Of a stretch of 64,000 nucleotides of DNA, positions 57,579-64,000 are shown in pieces (within the stretch, counting starts at the first letter, position 1; the number at the start of each line of letters is the position of its first letter). A model generated the notes under the pieces. That model made no database searches, was not told where the DNA came from, and worked only from the letters and a program-made list of their open reading frames with translations. The DNA comes from Nymphaea colorata (lineage: Eukaryota; Streptophyta; Magnoliopsida; Nymphaeales; Nymphaeaceae). The translations under genes and the position numbers were made by a program. The stretch is taken from positions 8,740,505-8,804,504 of the forward strand of contig NC_045140.1 of the NCBI RefSeq assembly GCF_008831285.2, read 5' to 3'.

Positions 57579-57960
57579 CACTAAAAAATTCGTAGAAAAT
57601 CACCCAGACCTCTGTTTGCCTAAAATTTGGACTGAAGGTCGACAAGATGAAGGGAAAGGGACGCCCCAAAAATCATTCCCAACAGAGCCTCCAGGAAGAA
57701 TGCACCCGTCTGAATATTGCTGGAAACCGCAGTCTCTGTTTATAGTAGAACAGAGTATGCTGTCACTAAAAAATTCATAAAAAATCACTCAGACCTTAGT
57801 TTGCCCTGAAATTTGGACTGAAGGTCGACAAGATGAAGGGGAAGGGACGCCCCAAAAATCAGCCCAAACGGAGCCTCCAGGAAGGGTGCACTTCTGTCTG
57901 AATATTGCTGGAAATCACAGTCTCTGTTTACAGTAGAACAGAGTACTCCGGCAGCGTTCA
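57579..57960. repeat. Tandem duplication of about 188 bp in the copia leader
   Basis: Copies at about 57579-57766 and 57767-57960 share actaaaaaattc, ttggactgaaggtcgacaag, ggacgccccaaaaatca, gagcctccaggaag and gtctctgttta-agtagaac. It lies in the untranslated leader between primer site and gag. Confidence 0.88.
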
Positions 57961-58166
57961 TGATTCTCCTTCGCCAGAAATTGGGGCTTTCCCCCAAATA
58001 GATCATCGGGATGTACTCTGATTTCTGCTGAGCCTCACACAATGAAATAAATGTCGTTTTACCGGAAACACCTCCGATCAACGGAGCCTTTCGAAAACAG
58101 CAGATGTTGTTAAGCAGTGGACGACATTGAATACTCCCTTTCCTTAGGAACCTGGCTCTGATACCG

Positions 58167-58464
58167 TAAAGATTAGGGAGAGGAATGAGAGAGAAAAGAA
58201 TATACGTGGTTCAGCATGTATGCCTACGTCCACGAGAAACAAGGGAGAGCTCGTATTGTATATTTTCTGTATACAGTTGTTTCACTCTACAACCACTATT
58301 TAACGTGAGTGAATACAACAGTGACAAAGCAAGAAATCATGGAAGGAAAAATTGATGGCAATCCATGGTGGGCAACTTTTAATATAAGTAACACTATCCA
58401 ACTAATCATCGAAACACCATGAATAGTATTGCCATAACGAGCCTCCTGTAGAACCGTTTCAACA
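58167..58464 (-). repeat. 5' LTR of the degraded copia element
   Basis: 298 bp, taaagattaggg to ccgtttcaaca on the plus strand, adjoining the primer site at 58154-58166. It is followed by the target duplication gtact (58465-58469). Confidence 0.92.
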
Positions 58465-58469
58465 GTACT

Positions 58470-60140
58470 CCAATATATGGCTTACAACAGTTGAACATTT
58501 TAGACTATTTGTATTTTGCATTTTTACTTGATACTGGTGACTATATAGATGTTTAAACATTTTATAGTAATTCAAATAGAACAGACAGTTTAAACAAAAC
58601 ATAAACAAACACCAGACAAAACAAATAAAACTGACCATGGAAGACACAAAGATTGAACAGAACGGATAGATTAGATACAACTGAAACAAATACAAGGCTA
58701 GACAGACATAACAGACATATACGAAACAAACGCCCGATAAGAGGAACATAGTGTTTTGTTTCTAAAATCATCAAATGGTGGACAAAGAACATCATTGTCT
58801 ATGAGGACATGATAGTAGTGTAATGGACAAGACATTATGTCTGTCCTGTCCTAGTGGACAGCAATCAAACGACGTCTAAGGTTTCACAGAACTTGCATTA
58901 AGGCCTATCATGGTCCAAAAGAAGAGTGCATGGGGACAAGATAATGACCACTCTAAGATTTGAATGACAGTCTGTTTTGAGTTAATTTTACTCCCATTTT
59001 CCAAGTCACTCAGCAGTGTCTTTTTCCAAAAATGGGATTGTCAATTTCTAGAACTCAATTTTCGGATACACCGGGCAGAATTTTTTTTCAGAAAATTTCA
59101 GACAAAACTAAGGAGATATCTAGAGTTGGACTTGTTTACCAAAAAGCGAATTTAGAACTAAGGAGATATCTAGAGTTTGAAATCAAGTTTTAAAAATCTC
59201 AAGCCTTCAGGCCTTGGTTTGAGAAACTATGTATGTTTCTTGAAGGGACTGAGAGAAAATGAACCTCTCCATTCCAAGCCTCCAGGTTGAATTAAGCTTT
59301 TTTAGTTTCTTGTAGGAAGGCCACCTGGGTCATAGTGAAAGTGTGTGCATGTATGATTGTATTATTAATTATATGGTGCATTGTATTATTAATTATATAA
59401 TGCATGCTATTATTGATGTAGAAAGAAATAATTTTTTAAGTAGTAAATAGATATTTATATAGAAAAGACATAGGCAACACAAGCAAGCCAACAATAATGT
59501 ATATCTCATAAGATCAACCAATGGCATGAATAGACCATATGCACCTTACGATGCTCAAACATGTACACGACTAAAACTATATGCAATGCCCGAAATTAAA
59601 CCGGATTCCAACAGATGCATCATGAGTTAGTTCTAATTGTAGACTCAGTTGTCTAGGTAAACGGATTCAAAAGTAGATGAAATATGATAAGCATAGCTTA
59701 GATCATAGTTGGTAAACCCATGACTTAAACTGGATTGGTAGATGGCCAGGTCACTGGGTCAGCGCATTGACTCATTAAACCAATGACTCAGTCGAGTATT
59801 TGAATAACCATAATGATTTTTACTGTCACCAAATCAGTTGAATCCAGCCAAGTCAGGGCGAGTTAGGGTGAGTCAGGGCCAAGACAGGTTCTACCTCGCC
59901 CAAACCTCTACTCGTGGATGGATTTATAAGTCTTGTGTCATCTACCATCTTGGTCAAATTATGTTTAAACTCATTTCAAAACCAGTATTCATGTCTTCAC
60001 TTTTTTAAATCATGCATCATGGACATGTAGGCTGCATGTGTGCATAGACCTAAAGATAAAAGGGTTTCCAATGATACTTTGCGTATCTAAAAGTCTGAGG
60101 GTCTAATTAGGTTTTCCAATTCATGCATATTTTCAGACTT
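58470..60140. other. No gene seen
   Basis: AT-rich. The T-rich reading frames near 58459-58795 are hydrophobic by composition only. A 21-bp string beginning actaaggagatatctagagt occurs twice (59108-59128 and 59157-59177). No transposon ends were recognised. Confidence 0.5.
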
Positions 60141-60224
60141 AGTCTACGTGTCATGTTTCCCTAAACAGACCTATTTCAAAGTCAATTCGCCCATACATAT
60201 AGGTATTATCATGTTTATGTCGAA

Positions 60225-60345
60225 ATACTTTACTATAATAACATATAAATTCAACCTTTGTTTTGGTTACCTCTGGTAAAAGCATCAGGAAAGACCCATC
60301 TCCCAACTTATCTCCCATCTGCGTTAATAATATGCCAATATTAGT
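60225..60345 (-). other. Possible exon of an unknown gene
   Basis: The minus strand reads GGVVGAIVDTNIGILLTQMG then DKLGDGSFLMLLPE, followed by gag|gtaacc, a fair donor site. The composition looks protein-like rather than random, but I cannot name the family. It may be a relic. Confidence 0.35.
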
Positions 60346-60698
60346 ATCCACTATGGCTCCAACCACTCCGCCCCATAAGAAGAAAAAATCTCAAATTTAT
60401 TGCAGGATTTGCTTTCCACAGAGTGTTGTGCTAGTGACAAAAGAAATATGAAGGAAATTTCGGTAATCTCCATCAATGCACACTGATTTTCTCCATCCTT
60501 TCTTAACTCCTATGTTACTAATAAGAAGAACATATCTTAAACCTCATTCACCTGTTTTCCAGAAGAGGCATGATTCTACTTTACCAAAATTCCAAAAAAC
60601 AAAATTTAATTTCAAAATTTTACTTAAAATGAACTGTTGGGTTTCACTTCTTTAACCCACGTTGAGATTTTCTGCCCCACCTCCACTGGCCTCTCCCT

Positions 60699-60740
60699 GT
60701 CTATAAATTGGCCATTTAGAACGAATTCTTCATCAAACCA
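60699..60740 (+). promoter_or_regulatory. Possible core promoter
   Basis: tctataaattg at 60700-60710 is a good plant TATA box, followed about 25-30 bp later by cttcatcaaacca, a plausible initiation region. Downstream are a tagagaaag-rich segment and (att)/(gtt) triplet runs. No open frame follows, so this may be a relic or part of a transposon. Confidence 0.3.
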
Positions 60741-61006
60741 TTTCTTATAACTGTAGAGAAAGACAGTATTTAGAGAAAAGTGGCCCGAGTGAGCGATCTA
60801 GCCTAGGCCTTGTGGCTGGGCTCCTTCCTCTCTCTCCAACTCACGCACTAAGCTGTTTATTATTATTGTTGATGTTGCTGCTGCTGTTGCTGTTATTATA
60901 TTGTTCGTGTTATTATTTTTGAGGAGGTCTATATATACATTATTTTTGTTATACTAAGTTTTTTTTTTTCTTTTCGTTCTTGTTGCATCGGGATGGCTGA
61001 AGAATC

Positions 61007-61007
61007 C

Positions 61008-61088
<81 letters not shown>
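61007..61088. repeat. (TA)n microsatellite
   Basis: Nearly pure alternating ta of about 80 bp with one tac interruption near 61020. A run of this length can itself fold or slip. Confidence 0.95.
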
Positions 61089-61090
<2 letters not shown>

Positions 61091-61146
61091 GAAATGAGGT
61101 GAAATCTTCCGGTCATCCGGACCTCCAGGCCACAGGATACGTTGCA

Positions 61147-61264
61147 TCAAGTGGGTACGATTGAACACCCTGCATGATGCATTGGGGTGTGCTGTGAGAG
61201 GCGGGTGGATGCGATTGAACACATCACCTGATGCATTTGGGGTATGCTGTGAAAGGCGGGAGGA
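61147..61264. repeat. Two-copy imperfect direct repeat of about 56 bp
   Basis: Both copies contain cgattgaacac, gatgcatt-gggt and gctgtga-aggcggg (near 61158-61203 and 61211-61261). Confidence 0.8.
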
Positions 61265-61399
61265 TTTCTTCATCTAAAGGAAAAAAATCCATGGTTCCTA
61301 TATATAAAATATTTTATTTCTTCCAAATGCAAAGTAAACTGGATCTGTAATTAAGGCAGTGTCTGACGGCTCTAAAAAAATAATCATGGGAATTCAATA

Positions 61400-62640
61400 T
61401 GTTTCCCACCCATACTTAAGTAAAATCCTCCTCCAGCAAACAAAATAACCACTTCAAACTCACATTTCTACAGTATTCCATTCCAATCTCTTTATACACA
61501 AAGTCACATCTATTCCCCAGAATTGAATATAAGAGCTATCTCAGGGAGCATAGACATAACTAACTGCCAAAAAGAAGGATATTGATACCACAAATCCTTA
61601 GAAAACTCTATGGCTCCTAACCTTCGTCAGCAAAATGAAACAGAAAAGAACCAATCCTTCATCAAAATTTAGCAAACCCTTCAAACAACTCAGTGTTCAG
61701 TCTGATCATTCGTCCTGGAGGTTCAACAGCACAAAAAAGAAAGGATTTCTCTTGGAAAAGACGATTCTTTCATTCTGGATTCCCCTAAAGGAGGCTGAAC
61801 ACAAATTTTCTCCTGAATCTCTATAACAGGAAAGAATGGATCAAATTCGAGCTAATTTCTCCTATTTTTCCACACAGATGTTGATGACATCGCAACAAGA
61901 TCGCAGCGTCAACACATATTCCATCTCCCGGTCAAATGGAGACAGAACTGGAGGGAGGCTGAGAGATTAAGGTTTCCGACCAACTTCGGTTTATTGCTGG
62001 GAGCATCGTTTTGCATAATTTTTTGCTAGAAATCTTGTTCTTTGTTACAGGTTTGTGAAACATGACAATCAAATTTGCTTGATATGCCCGCATCAATAAA
62101 CCGAGGTTGGTGGGAAACCCTGATCTCTCGCTCTCCTTCTCTCTCTCCCTCTCTCTCTCCGTAATGTGGAAGATGTGTTCATCTGACGATCATGTTTCAA
62201 TGTCATCAAGATCTCTGAGGGCAAGTAGGAGAAATTAGCTCGAAGTTGACATCTTTCTTTCTTGTTGTGGGGATTCATGATATCCAGGCAAAATCCTTTT
62301 CTTTTTTGTGAACTTGAAGCTCAAGAACGAATGATCCGACTAAACACTGAAGTGTCTGAAGGTTTGTGAATTTGAAGAATTGGTTATTTCTGTTTCATTT
62401 GTCTCAAGAACGTTAGGAGCCTGGATATTTCTCTTAGGGGTTGTATCAATATCCTCCTTTTTGGCAGTCTGTTATGTTTATTTTCCCCGAGATAGATCTT
62501 ATATGCATTACAATTGATTCTGGAAAATAGATGCGACCTTGTACATAAGGAGATCAGGATGGAATACTGTAAAAAGGTGGCAGTTTGAAGTAGTTGTTTT
62601 GTTTGCTGAAGGATAATTTGCTTAGGAAATGGTATTTAAA
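61400..62640. repeat. Quasi-palindrome unrelated to the array
   Basis: The reverse complement of about 62086-62640 matches about 61400-62003, leaving a loop of about 80 bp (62004-62085). Anchor pairs: gctaatttct (61851-61860) with agaaattagc (62230-62239); the caaacaaaataac string near 61436-61448 with gttgttttgtttg near 62594-62606; and cggtttattg near 61987-61996 with caataaaccg near 62094-62103. The left arm has about 80 bp extra (near 61740-61820). No coding family was recognised in the arms. The right arm contains a (ct)n tract (62131-62160) where the left arm has only degenerate purine-rich sequence. Confidence 0.85.
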
Positions 62641-63556
62641 AACCTAGTTTTTAATTAATTTTTTTATGTGTTGGGTGATACGTCCAAAACGACATTTTGT
62701 GAAAACAATTAGCGAGGGGTTGAGGTTATTCTATTCATTTAGAAAAAACCAATTTTGGGGGCATGGCTGGGCCAGGCCGGGCCGGCCCAAGGCTTCGAAA
62801 AGTTAGGCTTGGGCTGGCCCGAAACCATTGTTGGCAGCTCAAGTCCGGCTTACTTATTTATGTGGTCGGGTTCCACCGTCAAGTTTATAGTATATGGGTA
62901 TTATACGGTGAGCAATTTCTAGGTATAATACGGTAAAGTTTCATATCTTCAAAATAAAACGAAAAAATCTCGCTAAATTTTTAAAAAAATTAAAACATTT
63001 AATAAATCCTAAAAATTATAAAAAAAATCATAAAAAATATGAAAAAGCGCAAAAAATGCGTATAATCATCTTTTTTTTTACATTTTTTATTTTCTGCGTT
63101 TTTTTCATGTTTAATATGGCTGACTCTGTTTTGGTGTATTATACGCGTCTTTTTCCAATAAGACGTATTTTTGTGACAGTGCTTCATACTCGTCGGGTGC
63201 CCAGCTAGACATCCACTCATGTTTAAAGTCATTAGTGTTTCATATTTTAATATCTTACAAACCTTTAATATATCATTATGATATTCGGTACCCAGTTGAA
63301 CCCCACCCCTCCTCCCAATCCGATTTTAAATTTATGTTTCTCAACACATAGCATGGATTTGCTACTCAGATCCTTAAACTAAGGATATCCCAAAACACAC
63401 CTTTTTAATGTGGCATCAGATTTAAAGTATGATGCTATCAAACACAACCTTAGCAACGTGCCAAGAGTTTCTAAGAGTGTCATCTGCAACACATGAAGAG
63501 TTTTTAAAGGAGTCATCGATGATGCATCAAAAGTTTCTAAGTGAGCTAATTTCCAA

Positions 63557-63581
63557 TACACACACACACACACACACACAT
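63557..63581. repeat. (CA)n microsatellite
   Basis: About 12 perfect ca/ac dinucleotides. Confidence 0.93.
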
Positions 63582-63633
63582 GTATATATAGGGAGAGAAA
63601 AAAAAATAAAAGAATGTAGAAAGATGAGTCCTA

Positions 63634-63634
<1 letters not shown>

Positions 63635-63678
<44 letters not shown>

Positions 63679-63683
63679 CACAC
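63635..63683. repeat. (TA)n-(CA)n compound microsatellite
   Basis: About 36 bp of alternating ta followed directly by acacacacgcacac. Confidence 0.93.
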
Positions 63684-64000
63684 CAAGTCGAGTCACGAAT
63701 ACCGACTCAGGTCAGCCTAGCTGGAAAATTTTTTAATCAGGTCGGTCCAGCAGTCAAAGAACTAGCCCAAGCCCGGCCCATCGCTGGCTAGGTACCCAAC
63801 TACCTATTGGGTATCCAGCCCAGTGACCACCTCAACCAATTTGTTAAAACTGAGGCTTTTCACAAATTAAGTTTTAGGTATCAATCAAATGCACCTTAAA
63901 ATGATTTTTTTGCCTCCAAAACATTCTTTTGGGGTGTCATCCAAATGCCCCCACATTTGGTTTTTTGTTTCATTTATGGTGACAGAAGAAGTCATGCCTT

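Larger units (their letters stand above)
52949..58464 (-). mobile_element. Older, degraded Ty1/copia LTR retrotransposon
   Basis: 5516 bp, minus strand, with two 298-bp LTRs flanked by a perfect GTACT target duplication (52944-52948 and 58465-58469). The LTRs differ at 14 of 298 positions that I can count (4.7 percent), about 1.8 million years at 1.3e-8 per site per year, clearly older than the neighbour at 46565-51854. Both LTRs end TA rather than CA on the element strand. The primer site (58154-58166) is GGTATCAGAGCC preceded by C instead of T. The interior encodes a broken polyprotein. Confidence 0.93.
62650..64000. other. No gene seen; AT-rich with inverted TATTATACG motifs and microsatellites
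   Basis: Holds tattatacggt (62898-62908), tataatacggt (62923-62933), gcgtataat (63057-63065) and tgtattatacgcg (63136-63148) around a very A/T-rich core (62950-63115). Two G/C-rich aggcccggcc-like patches occur at 62760-62815 and 63770-63785. No reading frame is convincing. Confidence 0.5.

Noticed and set aside
58459-58795. Hydrophobic frames resembling a membrane protein
   Set aside because: T-rich composition read on the minus strand gives Phe/Leu/Val by chance. No start context or family match.

Overview
The window is nuclear DNA from a plant, most likely a flowering plant. It is AT-rich and gene-poor. It holds a fragment of a YUCCA-type flavin monooxygenase (auxin synthesis), a plant-type BED/DUF659 hAT transposase, a Myb/SANT-like gene relic, plant Ty1/copia retrotransposons primed by initiator tRNA-Met, and exon-like pieces with plant splice signals. 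I see no intact host gene and no tRNA or rRNA gene.

Positions 1-45069 are a head-to-tail tandem segmental duplication. Unit A is 1 to about 17950 and its start lies at or just before the window edge. Unit B is about 17951-37350. Unit C is about 37351-45069 and is cut off. Window base 1 corresponds to 17997 and to 37399, so the offsets are 17996 and 19402 bp. Each unit has the same plus-strand order: palindrome arm, YUCCA fragment, short unknown coding-like pieces, a 5'-half Ty1/copia relic (minus strand, with 5' LTR and primer site), exon-like host pieces, a hAT transposase relic (minus strand), more unknown sequence, a 30-bp minisatellite, and the opposite palindrome arm. Unit C stops before the hAT relic. 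The copies carry many private deletions, so they look old and unselected.

The unit junctions sit inside a large quasi-palindrome: two inverted arms of about 0.85 kb around a loop of about 75 bp, centred near 17940 and 37350. A second, unrelated quasi-palindrome of the same design (arms about 0.55-0.6 kb, loop about 80 bp) is centred near 62045, outside the array. These hairpin-forming structures are the most unusual feature here.

Positions 45070-58469 are a retrotransposon landing zone. A complete Ty1/copia element (46565-51854, minus strand) has near-identical 286-bp LTRs, a GAAGC target duplication and an uninterrupted 1446-residue polyprotein. It is inserted inside an already decayed Myb/SANT-like gene. 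A second, older Ty1/copia element (52949-58464, minus strand) has 298-bp LTRs, a GTACT target duplication and a broken polyprotein.

Positions 58470-64000 hold no recognisable complete gene: one exon-like piece, a possible TATA promoter, the second quasi-palindrome and several microsatellites.

All homology calls were made by eye from motifs. No database search or alignment program was used, and percentages are given only where I counted differences directly.
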